Shown: positions 11,097-20,373, counted from the stretch's first letter. The stretch: DNA of 64,000 nt from Priestia abyssalis (GCF_002019595.1 NZ_KV917369.1:840458-904457), one strand, 5' to 3'. The notes: a model not told the origin generated them from the letters alone. Program-made: numbers and translations.

Positions 11097-11378
11097 ACTT
11101 GGTAAAGCGACAGATTAGTCGATTTACAATTCAAGCAGCTTCTGTAATCGGTTCACAAGATATACCTATAATTATAATAGTTAGAATATTAATAATTTTT
11201 AGTGATATCGGATGTCCAATATGTTATTCGAAAACCTTAATTATTTTTTATTTTAACTTTCGTTCCCTTTCCTTGTGAAAAGTTTCTACTATGCATAGTT
11301 TAAGAGGGAAATAAATACATAGCATATTAGAGGTCAAACCAATGAGCTTAAATTCCATTTTTACTTTTTTATAAGGGG

Positions 11379-11663
11379 ATGGTTAAGGTGGAAGTATGGG
11401 AAGGAAAAATTAAGGGGTATAATCAGGCAGGTCATTATGTTGGAACATATCAAGCTGTTGTAGAAAAAGAAGGGGACTTGTCCTATAAAATGACGGTATA
11501 TTTTGATCGTGCTTGTACAGGAAGAGGAGAGATGAATCATAAATTAAAGGAAAATCCAATGTACAGCTCCAGCTTAGAAGTACTTAAGCGAAGTTTTAGA
11601 AAAGGGGTTTCACTTCAAGTAAAATCAAAAATTACATGGAAAAGGAAATCTTTAAATCGTTAA
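11379..11663 (+). CDS. Small basic protein of unknown function
   Basis: I do not recognise this family. The product is 94 residues, lysine-rich at the C-terminus and apparently soluble, with a predicted beta-rich first half (VEVWEGKIKGYNQAGHYVG). The ATG at 11379 lies one base after AAGGGG. GTG at 11388, nine bases downstream of that site, is therefore an equally good or better start (91 residues). The 280 bases upstream are AT-rich and show no clear gene or promoter. Confidence 0.5.
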   Translation: MVKVEVWEGKIKGYNQAGHYVGTYQAVVEKEGDLSYKMTVYFDRACTGRGEMNHKLKENPMYSSSLEVLKRSFRKGVSLQVKSKITWKRKSLNR

Positions 11664-11771
11664 CTATCAGTATATTACCATTTGTTTTAAATTGAACCAT
11701 ATATGGAGGCTTATAGAAAAGAGCTCGTTATGAGAAATTCCTGGTTTGGAAAAAACGACAAGGAGGGTTGA

Positions 11772-12725
11772 ATGTTGAAGAAAAAATTACTTTTTCTCCT
11801 TATGATCGTTGTTTTTTCTGCCATCTTAATAGGTTTTATATTTAAATCATTTATAGGCGAAAAGCCTAAAGTAGTCGTTGTTTTAAAGGAGCTAAACACA
11901 CAATATTGGGAAATTGTTAAAGCAGGAGCAGAAAAGGGATTTCGAGATTTTGATATAGATGGTAAAGTGATTGCACCCAGTCACGGATCAGAAGAAGCTG
12001 TACAGGACTATATGTTAGAAAATGTTCTTAAAGAACATCCAGATGTATTAGTGGTCTCTCCAGTTGAGTCACCTGCTGTCACTTCTATATTACAAAAATT
12101 CGTCGAAAATAAAATTCCTGTGCTGCTAATAGATACAAATATCCCTTGGGAAAATGAAACTTCTTATATCGGTACCGATAACTTTAATTTAGGCATAAAA
12201 GCAGGAGCATTATTAGCTTCGCTACTGCAACCTGGAGATGAAGTGGCTCTTATTGGTGGAGACTTAAAAAGTCCAGTTTTTGGTGAACGGATAAAAGGAG
12301 CTAAATTTAGTTTAGAAGCTGTAGGAATCAAAATTGCGACAGAAAAAGTAGAATTACCAAATGAATCTTTGCCAGTTAGAACAGCAATGAAAACGATTTT
12401 GCAGAATCATCCTGATATTAAAGGTTTATTTGCCACAACCGACATAATGGCACTAAATGCTTTAGAAGTAATTGGGGAACATGAGCGTAACATGCCAGTT
12501 ATAGGAACAGATGGAATTACCGAAATGGTTGAGTCAATTGAAGATGGAACTTTAACTGGTACAGTAGCACAGAACCCTTATGATATGGGGTTTATAAGCG
12601 TTGAAAACGCACTGAAAGTTATGAAGGGAGAAAAAATTGAAAAAACTATTGATACTGGTATAGATATTATTATCGAAGAGAATGCGCAGGAGAGATTGGA
12701 CTTCCTTAAAAAAATATTAAAATGA
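11772..12725 (+). CDS. Membrane-anchored sugar-binding protein (RbsB/XylF type)
   Basis: It is a periplasmic-binding-protein-fold protein of 317 residues (type 1, sugar-binding group). One hydrophobic helix (about 4-27) is followed at once by the binding domain beginning KPKVVVVLKELNTQYWEI. The helix contains no lipobox cysteine, so it is a transmembrane anchor and not a lipoprotein. The hinge segments SPVESPAVTS, LLIDTNIP and IGTDG are typical. Transport partners are absent. Lone, helix-anchored binding proteins of this kind act as extracytoplasmic sensors for LytS-type kinases; XylFII with LytS in clostridia is the known xylose case. No kinase is present here, so a sensor role is inference only. 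Confidence 0.8.
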   Translation: MLKKKLLFLLMIVVFSAILIGFIFKSFIGEKPKVVVVLKELNTQYWEIVKAGAEKGFRDFDIDGKVIAPSHGSEEAVQDYMLENVLKEHPDVLVVSPVESPAVTSILQKFVENKIPVLLIDTNIPWENETSYIGTDNFNLGIKAGALLASLLQPGDEVALIGGDLKSPVFGERIKGAKFSLEAVGIKIATEKVELPNESLPVRTAMKTILQNHPDIKGLFATTDIMALNALEVIGEHERNMPVIGTDGITEMVESIEDGTLTGTVAQNPYDMGFISVENALKVMKGEKIEKTIDTGIDIIIEENAQERLDFLKKILK

Positions 12726-12945
12726 AAATAAGAAAAATAATGAAGACTGGCAATACGATTTCAGCAGTATTCTTATTAGGATAAAGTTTTGGGAATTGTG
12801 TAACCCATACAAGGCCTGATCCGATAAATGAGGCAATTAAAACAACAATCCAGGCATCTTGTTTTGCTTTTATCCCAAGTTCGAAAAGGGTTGTACTTCC
12901 AATCTCAAATAATATTATTAGAAAAAGTAATCGAAATATTCGTTT
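12722..12945 (-). pseudogene. Remnant of a spore-germination permease (GerAB family)
   Basis: Read on the minus strand, about 65 codons are open and encode LFLIILFEIGSTTLFELG, then AKQDAWIVVL and FPKLYPNKNTAEI. This is the N-terminal helix and first loop of GerAB/GerKB germinant-receptor permeases. There is no convincing start. The frame ends against the stop of the sugar-binding protein, so about 300 residues of the C-terminus are missing. It is a deletion remnant and evidence that the host lineage forms spores. Confidence 0.7.
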
Positions 12946-12958
12946 ACAGTAATCTAAT

Positions 12959-12993
12959 GAAAGTCCCCTGGATTTTTGATCCAGGGGACTTTC
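12959..12993. terminator. Terminator downstream of acetate symporter
   Basis: A 15-bp perfect stem GAAAGTCCCCTGGAT/ATCCAGGGGACTTTC closes on TTTTG, 15 bases after the symporter stop on the minus strand. Confidence 0.8.
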
Positions 12994-13007
12994 GTCAGTT
13001 AGATTTC

Positions 13008-14558
13008 TTAATGATTCGATACACCTGAAACGCCTAAGCCAGTATTGGCCTTCACGACGATTTCGTCGAATTTCTTCGCGTCTTCTTTTTTGCTGGAAAC
13101 GAGGGTACCAATAATGGCAGCGATAAATCCTAATGGAATGGAGACGATTCCAGGGTTTGTAAGAGGGAAGATGGCTTCACCTACTAAGATGGCCATACCT
13201 GGCTCTGGGTTCCACACGTTCGGGCTTAATGCCACGAGGATGAGCGAGCTGAACAAGCCCACAAGCATTCCGGTTACGGCTCCTGTTGTGTTAAAGCGTC
13301 TCCAGAAAATCGTTAATAAAATGATGGGCAAATTCGCACTTGCGGCAACGGCAAATGCAAGAGCGACAAGGAACGCCACGTTCATTTTTTGGGCGAACAG
13401 CGCTAAGATAATGGAAATAACGGCCACACCGATGGATGCTAAACGGGCTGCAACCATTTGTTCTTTTTCCGTCGCTTCGCCGCGGCGGACGATGTGGCTG
13501 TAGAAATCATGGGCGAACGCAGAGGCAGCTGATAAAACAAGCCCTGCTACTACTGCCAGGATGGTGGCAAAAGCTACTGCCGATACGAAAGCGAATAAGA
13601 AATCTCCGCCTAACACTTGGGCGAGTAGCGGAGCTGCCATGTTTCCGGCAGCGTTTGCCGCAATAATATTATCATAGCCCACGAATGCGGCTGCACCGAA
13701 GCCAAGGAAAATCGTCATAATATAGAAGAAACCGATGATCCAAGTCGCGTATACAACCGATTGGCGGGCAGTCGGTGCGTCTTTTACCGTAAAGAAACGA
13801 ATTAAAATATGCGGAAGGCCGGCAGTCCCTAACACTAACGCTAAATTCAAGGAAATCATATCAAGTGGATCTTTGAATTTATTGCCCGGGTTCAAGAAGG
13901 TATCCCCGATTGGAGTAGCTGTTTTCATATGTGTGAACATATTCGCGATACTGAAATCGAATTTGGCGAACACCATGACGGAAATAATGAATGTACCGAT
14001 CATCAATAGAACGGCTTTTGTGATTTGTACCCAGCTCGTTGCGGTCATACCGCCGAATACAACGTACACTGTCATTAATGTACCAACGATGAGGACCGAA
14101 TAGACGTAGTCAATACCAAGAAGAAGTTTAATAAGACCGCCTGCACCGACAAGTTGGGCAATCATGTAGAAGATGGAGATGGCGATGGTGTTTAATGCAG
14201 CAACACCGCGAACTTTCTTATCATTAAAGCGGGCAGCGATCATATCTGCCATGGTGTATTTACCGAGATTGCGAAGAGGCTCGGCCACTATGTAAAGGAC
14301 GACGAGGTAAGCAACGAGAAATCCAATACTGTAAAAGAATCCGTCAAACCCTGCTAACGCGATCATTCCCGCGATTCCAAGGAAAGAAGCGGCCGACATA
14401 TAGTCACCGGCGATGGCCAGTCCGTTTTGCCAGCCTGTTAATCCTCCGCCAGCCGTATAAAAGTCGCTTGTGTTGGTTGTTTTCTTGGCAGCAAAATAGG
14501 TAATGACAAGTGTGAGTCCGACAATTCCTAAAAATAGTATAAATGCGAGTACGTTCAT
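13008..14558 (-). CDS. actP: Cation/acetate symporter (SSS family)
   Basis: It imports acetate, and perhaps other short monocarboxylates, with Na+ or H+. At 516 residues it shows about 13 hydrophobic helices and the solute:sodium symporter signature in the YTAGGGLTGWQNGLAIAGDY region near residues 35-55. GGGAGG lies seven bases before the ATG. It is translationally adjacent to the DUF485 gene upstream, the standard yjcH-actP arrangement (ywcB-ywcA in B. subtilis). A cre in the shared promoter implies repression on good carbon sources. Confidence 0.92.
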   Translation of the reverse strand: MNVLAFILFLGIVGLTLVITYFAAKKTTNTSDFYTAGGGLTGWQNGLAIAGDYMSAASFLGIAGMIALAGFDGFFYSIGFLVAYLVVLYIVAEPLRNLGKYTMADMIAARFNDKKVRGVAALNTIAISIFYMIAQLVGAGGLIKLLLGIDYVYSVLIVGTLMTVYVVFGGMTATSWVQITKAVLLMIGTFIISVMVFAKFDFSIANMFTHMKTATPIGDTFLNPGNKFKDPLDMISLNLALVLGTAGLPHILIRFFTVKDAPTARQSVVYATWIIGFFYIMTIFLGFGAAAFVGYDNIIAANAAGNMAAPLLAQVLGGDFLFAFVSAVAFATILAVVAGLVLSAASAFAHDFYSHIVRRGEATEKEQMVAARLASIGVAVISIILALFAQKMNVAFLVALAFAVAASANLPIILLTIFWRRFNTTGAVTGMLVGLFSSLILVALSPNVWNPEPGMAILVGEAIFPLTNPGIVSIPLGFIAAIIGTLVSSKKEDAKKFDEIVVKANTGLGVSGVSNH

Positions 14559-14564
14559 ATTTTG

Positions 14565-14909
14565 TTACCTCCCACTTTTAATTTGCTGCATAATATCTTC
14601 GACCAATACATCGAACTTTGCGGCTTTGCTGGAGTAAATCATGCACAGCGCCCATGTCATGACGAATTGGGCAAAAGCGAATACCCATGCCCATGTCATT
14701 CCCAAAAAGGCCTGCTGGTTCAATACGGTAGAGTAAGCCGTTAAAATCGGAAGCGTGAAGTAGAAGGCTAAGAAAAATAATGAAAGCGGCAGGATGAATT
14801 TTCTTTTCTCTGCTAATAGTCTTTTAAATGGAGCGGATTGAGCGATTTCCGTGTAATCGATGTCTTGAGGCTGCTGCTCGGTTTGAGCTTGTGTCCCTTG
14901 TAATGACAT
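14565..14909 (-). CDS. ywcB: DUF485 membrane protein, ActP partner
   Basis: This 114-residue protein has a polar N-terminus (about 40 residues) and two hydrophobic helices (about 41-60 and 75-93), the DUF485 pattern. It is always found upstream of acetate symporters; its precise role is unknown. It is first in a two-gene minus-strand operon, and its stop lies six bases before the symporter start, inside that gene's ribosome binding site, which indicates translational coupling. A SigA-like promoter and cre lie about 150-205 bases upstream. Confidence 0.9.
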   Translation of the reverse strand: MSLQGTQAQTEQQPQDIDYTEIAQSAPFKRLLAEKRKFILPLSLFFLAFYFTLPILTAYSTVLNQQAFLGMTWAWVFAFAQFVMTWALCMIYSSKAAKFDVLVEDIMQQIKSGR

Positions 14910-15060
14910 ATTGAATCCCCCTTTTAACTAGGTTTCCGAAAAGAATTCTCCCACTTCAAACAATCCGTAAGGGTGTTAAGTGGCGTGTAGTTCACAATGT
15001 CAAATAAACAACATCTACAGCGTAAAAACGCGGAAAAGTTACAATTTCCTCCCTTCTTAA

Positions 15061-15074
15061 TTAAAGCGCTTTCA
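15061..15074. promoter_or_regulatory. cre (CcpA site) of the acetate uptake operon
   Basis: TTAAAGCGCTTTCA differs from the ideal TGAAAGCGCTTTCA at one base. It lies 13 bases downstream of the predicted -10 hexamer on the minus strand, a position suited to blocking transcription during growth on preferred sugars. Confidence 0.75.
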
Positions 15075-15086
15075 ATATTCGAGTTA

Positions 15087-15115
15087 ATTATATAGTTATC
15101 AGAAAAATTTGTAAA
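15087..15115 (-). promoter_or_regulatory. Promoter of the ywcB-actP operon
   Basis: On the minus strand TTTACA (15115-15110) is separated by exactly 17 bp from TATAAT (15092-15087). The cre follows immediately downstream. Confidence 0.75.
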
Positions 15116-15733
15116 TTAAATTTTAATTATTTTATTTTTGTATATTCTACACTCATCGACAGTTTGTTATATTACAGATAAAGCCTTATTTTTTGAAAAA
15201 ATAATTAATTGTTTTAAATCTGTATTATAATACAGTTCAATAATTAATTGGTAATAAATGTTACCTTTAGTTGCTTCGCTATAAGAAAAAACATCCATGA
15301 ATGACCGGGAAGAGTCATGGATGTAATTGTTGAAAAAGCACGATGCAATTTAAATTTGTCGAAAAAAATAAAGGAAACTTCCATCATTGTGTGGTTTTTC
15401 ATAATTTACCAGAATGAAAGTCAATAAGGAGAGGAGAAACTCAACTCAAGTCGTTTTTCTTCTCCTTTTATATGTTGTGAAACGAACCAAATAGGTGTTA
15501 ATTGATAAGAAAGACAGATAAATGAAATAAAGGTGTTTAAAATCACTTTGTTGTTCCATTATAGGACCATTTAACGGAATAGAGGTCCCGAATAAATATG
15601 GATATTTATGTTAATATTAGCGTGAGATTGTGAAAAAATGTACTAAAGGATGCAGGCTTGTTTAACAAGGAAAGTTTGGTAAATTAGCGAAATTAATAAT
15701 ATAAAACAGTGAAGAAAGAACAGGAGATAAATA
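15116..15733. other. Intergenic region with three inverted repeats
   Basis: No gene is visible in this AT-rich stretch. It holds a perfect 16-bp palindrome CTGTATTATAATACAG at 15220-15235, flanked on both sides by AATTAATT. A 10-bp hairpin ACATCCATGA/TCATGGATGT lies at 15291-15324. A longer imperfect stem around 15427-15470 ends in CTCCTTTTA and could terminate plus-strand transcription. The palindrome could be an operator; its regulator is unknown. Confidence 0.5.
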
Positions 15734-16198
15734 ATGGAATATAAGCACTTAATGAAACGAGAAGGTTATATCCTTCTCGATAGCTTAACAGAACCTAAAA
15801 CAAATTCGTTAAGAATTTTTATTAGCAGATGTAAAGTAAGTCAGGAAAGTGAAGATATTGAGATAGGAGATCAGATTTTTAGAGATGCACACCCTATCGA
15901 AGTGAATGAAGAATTACCAATAATTCAGATAGATTTTGAATCATATGTATCTTATTCGGTTATGAATGAGTCGTTTACTGTTTTAGATGATTATGAAATC
16001 TTTGAGGGAAATTCTTTTCGAATATTTAAGAAGTCAAGGTACTTAGATTTTATTAAAAAGGGTACTATTGCTACAGATGTCTTTCCAGAAGAACCATTTA
16101 TTCATTATGAAATAGCGTGTTTAGACCATATAATTGATGTGATTTCTTTTGGTGAACCGATTATAAAAGAAATTAAAAGAAATTCTTTGTTGAACTAA
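15734..16198 (+). CDS. Hypothetical protein, possibly an immunity protein
   Basis: I do not recognise this 154-residue acidic soluble protein. Predicted alternating strands (YILLDSL, LRIFISRCK, IIQIDFESYVSYSVM) suggest an alpha/beta or beta-rich fold. CAGGAGATAA precedes the ATG. The next gene is barstar-like. Small acidic proteins clustered with barstar homologues are commonly immunity proteins of polymorphic toxins, so that is a reasonable but unproven guess. No toxin gene is present nearby. Confidence 0.55.
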   Translation: MEYKHLMKREGYILLDSLTEPKTNSLRIFISRCKVSQESEDIEIGDQIFRDAHPIEVNEELPIIQIDFESYVSYSVMNESFTVLDDYEIFEGNSFRIFKKSRYLDFIKKGTIATDVFPEEPFIHYEIACLDHIIDVISFGEPIIKEIKRNSLLN

Positions 16199-16331
16199 CA
16201 GGGGCACTACTTCAATAAATGGTGCCGCCTTTTTTATTGAACAAACGCGGAGGTTAGCTTAACAACAAGGCAAACTTCTTTAGAAAAGAATGATAAAATA
16301 TAAGATGAATAATTTAATCGAGGTTTGTTAA

Positions 16332-16628
16332 TTGAGTATTGAACGTGAATCAATTGTGACTATTGATGTAACTAATATAAAAACTGCAAAAGAATTACAT
16401 TTACTTCTCAAAGAGAAGCTTGAATTTCCTGATTTTTATGGTGAAAATTGGGATGCTTTTTGGGATGCAATAACGGGGCTTGTGGCACCTTTACCGAATA
16501 AAATAATTTTTCACGGATGGTCTGAGTTAGAAAAAAACTTACCGTCTGATGCAAAAATAATGAAGGAGTGCCTTCACGATTATAACGAAGACTTTCCAAA
16601 CTGGAAGAGTGAGGGCTTCTTCAGCTAA
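16332..16628 (+). CDS. Barstar-family ribonuclease inhibitor
   Basis: This 98-residue protein has the barstar fold signature: a strand IVTIDVTNIKT, a helix AKELHLLLKEKLEFP, then the toxin-binding segment DFYGENWDAFWDAITG (about 34-49) with the conserved Tyr, Asn, Trp and Asp. It ends with the strand KIIFHGW. It would bind and neutralise a barnase-like RNase or related toxin. The start is TTG 16332, with GAGG about nine bases upstream. No barnase gene lies in the window, so this is an orphan antidote or protects against toxins of neighbours. Confidence 0.85.
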   Translation: MSIERESIVTIDVTNIKTAKELHLLLKEKLEFPDFYGENWDAFWDAITGLVAPLPNKIIFHGWSELEKNLPSDAKIMKECLHDYNEDFPNWKSEGFFS

Positions 16629-16695
16629 CGGGTGGCGTTCGTATTATGAGGTTAACCAGTTTAGTTGAAGAAGAGATGTGTATATGATATTCATA

Positions 16696-16941
16696 TTATT
16701 TATTAACCGATTTAGTTGTTTTTAAAGTAATTCTAGATAGGTAAGATCCTAAACCTAGGGCAATTCCTGCACCTAGACAACTACAAATACATCCAATTAA
16801 AAGGCAAATAGATGGCTCAGATTCTCCAATTGCTACTGGATAAGCTGGATTTTTATCTACAGTAATGACACGAGGAGTGGGTACATGTGAAAAAGCCAAG
16901 GATTTTTTCAAGAAGCGCTTTTCTTCGTATAAACGAGTCAA
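16696..16941 (-). pseudogene. IS6-family transposase fragment fused to a hydrophobic ORF tail
   Basis: On the minus strand, about 16921-16826 encodes KRFLKKSLAFSHVPTPRVI and VDKNPAYPVAI. It is almost identical in DNA to part of the transposase remnant at 20.6 kb and includes the second catalytic Asp of the DDE domain. The reading frame then changes character to a 40-residue cysteine- and glycine-rich hydrophobic tail (SICLLIGCICSCLGAGIALG). The IS piece has neither end. The tail is not recognised and may be a fragment of another membrane protein. Confidence 0.65.
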
Positions 16942-17084
16942 AAATCAACACGATAGAAAAAGCTTAAGCCTAAGGCCGAAACTTGAAATCAGTTTTATAT
17001 AGTTGTATGGGCAATGAACAGGTCCTGATTTATTATTATCTTGATAAGAAAGGTTGACCGAACAAACATAAATGGGGTGATTTC

Positions 17085-17354
17085 GTGTTTAAGGTAACAG
17101 AAGCAGCAAAAACAGAACTACAAAACAGATTAAAATTAACGGACTCAAATCAAATAATCCGGATGCAAATGCGTAAAAGTTGTTTTATGAAGCTGAAATT
17201 AACTTTTGAAGAATCTATTCAGCCAAATGATACTGAAATATCTATAGATGGGATGCACTTTATTATTGACAAAGGCGAGTGCCATTATTTTAGTAACAAA
17301 AAATTAGATTTTATACCAGATCAGACTGGTTTTAAGCAATTTGAGGTTATTTAA
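17085..17354 (+). CDS. HesB/IscA-like domain protein
   Basis: This 89-residue protein resembles the Fe-S biosynthesis (HesB-like) fold: an N-terminal helix VTEAAKTELQNRL, then beta strands including IRMQMRKSCFMKLKLTFEE and MHFIIDKGE. Only one of the three cysteines of true A-type scaffold proteins is seen (KSC, about residue 33). It is therefore probably a divergent relative without a cluster-carrier role. The start is GTG 17085, after GGGGTGA. A strong terminator follows at 17417. Confidence 0.65.
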   Translation: MFKVTEAAKTELQNRLKLTDSNQIIRMQMRKSCFMKLKLTFEESIQPNDTEISIDGMHFIIDKGECHYFSNKKLDFIPDQTGFKQFEVI

Positions 17355-17416
17355 AATAACACTTAAAAATTTAAAATATGACAAGGGAAAAGAAGGAAAT
17401 GAAGAAGTAATTCCCG

Positions 17417-17456
17417 GGTCAGTCCCTCACTGTATTAAGTCAGCAGGGGACTGACC
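17417..17456 (+). terminator. Intrinsic terminator
   Basis: The stem GGTCAGTCCC/GGGACTGACC, separated by a 20-base loop, is followed by seven T. It isolates the HesB-like gene from the aromatic island. Confidence 0.85.
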
Positions 17457-17490
17457 TTTTTTTACGGAAATTTTAAATTGTTAGAATATA

Positions 17491-17519
17491 TTGACACATT
17501 TATAGACAAGCGTTACTAT
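17491..17519 (+). promoter_or_regulatory. Promoter of the IclR gene and aromatic island
   Basis: A perfect -35 TTGACA (17491-17496), a 17-bp spacer and TACTAT (17514-17519) lie 65 bases before the regulator start. Confidence 0.8.
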
Positions 17520-17583
17520 AAAAGCATCCACTAAAAAACGCGAACACCATTCGATAATGACGAACGAAAGAGAGGGGATAGTA

Positions 17584-18384
17584 ATGGCTGAACGCCTCAT
17601 CCAATCGGTTGAAAGAGCAGCTGATGTCCTTGAATTGTTTTTAACTTCTCATCCAGAACTAAGTGTCAAAGAAATAAGTCAAAAACTGAACTTATCAAAA
17701 AGTACAGTTCACGGTATTATCAAAACTTTGGAACATAGAGGGTACCTTCAACAAAACCCAGATGATTTGAAGTATAAGCTGGGTATCAAACTTTTTGAAC
17801 TCGGCAATTTTGTGGGGAATCATCTTGATATTGGAAAAATTGCTAAACCCATTATTAGAAATCTAGTCGATGAACTTAATGAAACCGTTCACTTAGTCAT
17901 GTTACAGAGAGACGAAGTTATTTACATTGAAAAAATGGAAGGGCCCAGAGCTCTTACAATCTACTCACATGTAGGAAAAAGAGCTCCCATTCATTGTACA
18001 GGTGTTGGAAAAGCGATTCTTGCCTACCAAAGCGAACAAGAAATAGATAGAATTTTATCATCTGCGATTTTGGAATCGTTTACAGAGTACACGATGACTA
18101 ATATAGCGGATATTAAAAATCATTTAAAGTCTATACGGGACAAAGGCTATGCCATCGATGATGAAGAGATAGAGTTAGGGCTCAAATGTATAGCTGCCCC
18201 AATATTTAATCATCAAGGAAGTGTAATCGCTGCAATTAGCTGTGCTGCACCTAAAATGAGACTTGACGAAGAGCGGCTTTCCAAGGTAATAGTGGGAATT
18301 AAAAGAGCTGCATCTGAGATTTCAACTTGTTTAGGTTATAAAGATGATCATTATCTAATAAAAACGAGGCCAGAGGGATTTTAA
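17584..18384 (+). CDS. IclR-family transcriptional regulator
   Basis: This 266-residue regulator has an N-terminal winged helix (residues about 6-66; [23 protein letters not shown]) and a C-terminal GAF-like effector domain ([46 protein letters not shown]). I chose ATG 17584, preceded by GAGAGGGG at a good distance; an in-frame ATG at 17557 lacks one. It starts the aromatic island, directly before the acetaldehyde dehydrogenase gene (32 bases). Its effector is probably an aromatic acid or a pathway intermediate, like MhpR or PcaR (inference). Confidence 0.9.
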   Translation: MAERLIQSVERAADVLELFLTSHPELSVKEISQKLNLSKSTVHGIIKTLEHRGYLQQNPDDLKYKLGIKLFELGNFVGNHLDIGKIAKPIIRNLVDELNETVHLVMLQRDEVIYIEKMEGPRALTIYSHVGKRAPIHCTGVGKAILAYQSEQEIDRILSSAILESFTEYTMTNIADIKNHLKSIRDKGYAIDDEEIELGLKCIAAPIFNHQGSVIAAISCAAPKMRLDEERLSKVIVGIKRAASEISTCLGYKDDHYLIKTRPEGF

Positions 18385-18415
18385 AAATACATTTATATGT
18401 AGGAGGAGAATTATT

Positions 18416-19300
18416 TTGTCAAAAGTAAAAGTTGCCATTCTTGGTTCAGGAAATATTGGGACAGATCTTATGATAAAACTAGGACGCTCTGAAGTTTTAG
18501 AGTTGACGACTGTAATTGGGATTGATCCAAATTCGGATGGATTGCGTCGCGCGAGAGAATCAGGCTATGTGGCCATTGATAATGGGATAGATGGATTTCT
18601 CGAAACACCAGAATTGGCTGACATTATCTTTGATGCCACATCCGCTAAGGCCCATCTCTATAATGCGAAAGTGTTAAAAGAAGCAGGCAAAAAAGTGATT
18701 GATATGACTCCTGCCGCTGTAGGTCCATATGTGTGTGCGGCAGTAAACATTGAAGAGCATTTAGATAAAGATAACATCAACCTTATTACTTGCGGCGGAC
18801 AGGCAACCATCCCGATGGTCCATGCCGTAAATCGTGTATGCCCAGTAGAATATGCTGAAATCGTTGCGACAATCTCAAGCCGTAGTGCAGGACCTGGAAC
18901 TCGTGCAAATATCGATGAATTTACGGAAACGACTTCACGTGCGATCGAAGTGGTTGGAGGTGCTAAAAAAGGAAAAGCGATCATTATCTTGAATCCTGCA
19001 GAACCGCCAATTCTTATGCGTGATACGGTTTATACTCTTGTAGAAGAAGGAAAAATGGACGAAGAAGCGATTAAGCAATCGATTGAAGAAATGACTAAAG
19101 TTGTTCAATCTTATGTTCCTGGCTATCGCCTTCGTACGGAACCAATCTTTGATGGAAATAAAGTAACCATCTTCATAGAAGTAGAAGGGGCTGGAGATTA
19201 CTTACCAAAATATTCAGGAAACCTTGATATTATGACAGCAGCAGGCGTGAGAATAGCAGAAGAATTCGCCAAAAATTTATTAATGAAAGAAACAGTTTGA
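18416..19300 (+). CDS. mhpF: Acetaldehyde dehydrogenase (acylating)
   Basis: It oxidises acetaldehyde with CoA and NAD+ to acetyl-CoA, the last step of catechol meta-cleavage. It is 294 residues with the NAD-binding loop GSGNIG (10-15) and catalytic C126 in LITCGGQAT (DmpF C132). The start is TTG 18416, seven bases after AGGAGGAG. It is 25 bases ahead of the aldolase gene, with which it forms a channelling complex in known systems (DmpFG, MhpEF). The assignment is firm. Confidence 0.95.
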   Translation: MSKVKVAILGSGNIGTDLMIKLGRSEVLELTTVIGIDPNSDGLRRARESGYVAIDNGIDGFLETPELADIIFDATSAKAHLYNAKVLKEAGKKVIDMTPAAVGPYVCAAVNIEEHLDKDNINLITCGGQATIPMVHAVNRVCPVEYAEIVATISSRSAGPGTRANIDEFTETTSRAIEVVGGAKKGKAIIILNPAEPPILMRDTVYTLVEEGKMDEEAIKQSIEEMTKVVQSYVPGYRLRTEPIFDGNKVTIFIEVEGAGDYLPKYSGNLDIMTAAGVRIAEEFAKNLLMKETV

Positions 19301-19325
19301 GCTGTAGAAAGGGGTACACAAAACA

Positions 19326-20354
19326 ATGACAAATAAAAGAGATATTCTTATCACTGAGGTAGCGTTGCGAGATGGAAGCCATGCGATCTCTCATCAATAT
19401 ACTGTAGATCAAGTACTGAAAGTTGCAAAAGCATTGAATGACGCCAATGTCCCATATATCGAAGTATCACATGGAGACGGTTTAGCTGGATCATCTTTAC
19501 AATATGGTCTCTCACGAACAAATGAAATGGAATTAATCGAAGCAGCAGTTTCTATTGCGGATAAATCAAAAATCGCTGTTTTATTATTACCAGGTATTGG
19601 TACTTTACATGAATTAAAAGAAGCAGCCAATTTGGGAGCAAAAATGGCTCGTATCGCAACTCATGTAACTGAAGCAGACGTGGCTCCACAACATATTGCT
19701 TATGCAAAAGAACTTGGAATGGAAACGGTCGGATTTTTAATGATGTCCCATATGGCACCAGTTGAAAAATTAGTAGAACAGGCAAAACTAATGGAAAGCT
19801 ATGGAGCAGATACTGTATATGTAGTCGATTCAGCAGGTTATCTACTTCCAGATCAAGTTCGTGAACGTATTCGTGCACTGAAACAATCTGTAGGCATTAA
19901 CGTAGGTTTCCATGGTCATAACAATTTATCTCTTGCGATGGCAAACACACTTGCCGCAATCGAAGAAGGAGCTACTCGTATTGATGGTAGTGTTCGCTGC
20001 TTAGGAGCAGGTGCTGGTAATACGCAAACAGAAGTACTTGTAGCCGTTCTTGAACGGATGGGAATTCAAACAGGGGTAGATTTATATAAAATGATGGATT
20101 TGGCAGAAGACATTGTGGCACCAATTTTGCAAACGCCTCAAGAAATTACAAAAGATAGCCTTACACTAGGTTATGCTGGAGTATACTCAAGCTTTGCTCT
20201 TCATGCGAAACGCGCAGCTGAAAAATTTAATATCGATTCACGTGATATTTTAATCGAATTAGGCAAACGTAAAGTTGTTGGTGGCCAAGAGGATATGATT
20301 TTAGATGTAGCAGCAGAAATTGCGAAGGCTAAGAGCCCGGCAACTGTACGTTAA
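19326..20354 (+). CDS. mhpE: 4-hydroxy-2-oxovalerate aldolase
   Basis: It splits 4-hydroxy-2-oxopentanoate into pyruvate and acetaldehyde, and the acetaldehyde passes directly to the dehydrogenase partner. The 342-residue HMGL-like TIM barrel has the catalytic R15, D16 and H19 in LRDGSHA, metal ligands H195 and H197 in FHGHNN, and the C-terminal communication domain of DmpG. GAAAGGGG lies upstream of the ATG. The downstream pathway continuity is broken by an IS6 remnant that begins about 20 bases after the stop. Confidence 0.95.
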   Translation: MTNKRDILITEVALRDGSHAISHQYTVDQVLKVAKALNDANVPYIEVSHGDGLAGSSLQYGLSRTNEMELIEAAVSIADKSKIAVLLLPGIGTLHELKEAANLGAKMARIATHVTEADVAPQHIAYAKELGMETVGFLMMSHMAPVEKLVEQAKLMESYGADTVYVVDSAGYLLPDQVRERIRALKQSVGINVGFHGHNNLSLAMANTLAAIEEGATRIDGSVRCLGAGAGNTQTEVLVAVLERMGIQTGVDLYKMMDLAEDIVAPILQTPQEITKDSLTLGYAGVYSSFALHAKRAAEKFNIDSRDILIELGKRKVVGGQEDMILDVAAEIAKAKSPATVR

Positions 20355-20373
20355 ATTATCGCCAATCTTGTTT

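Noticed and set aside
13045-14103. Long plus-strand open frames opposite the acetate symporter
   Set aside because: They are antisense shadows of a well-supported membrane protein gene, with no ribosome binding sites.
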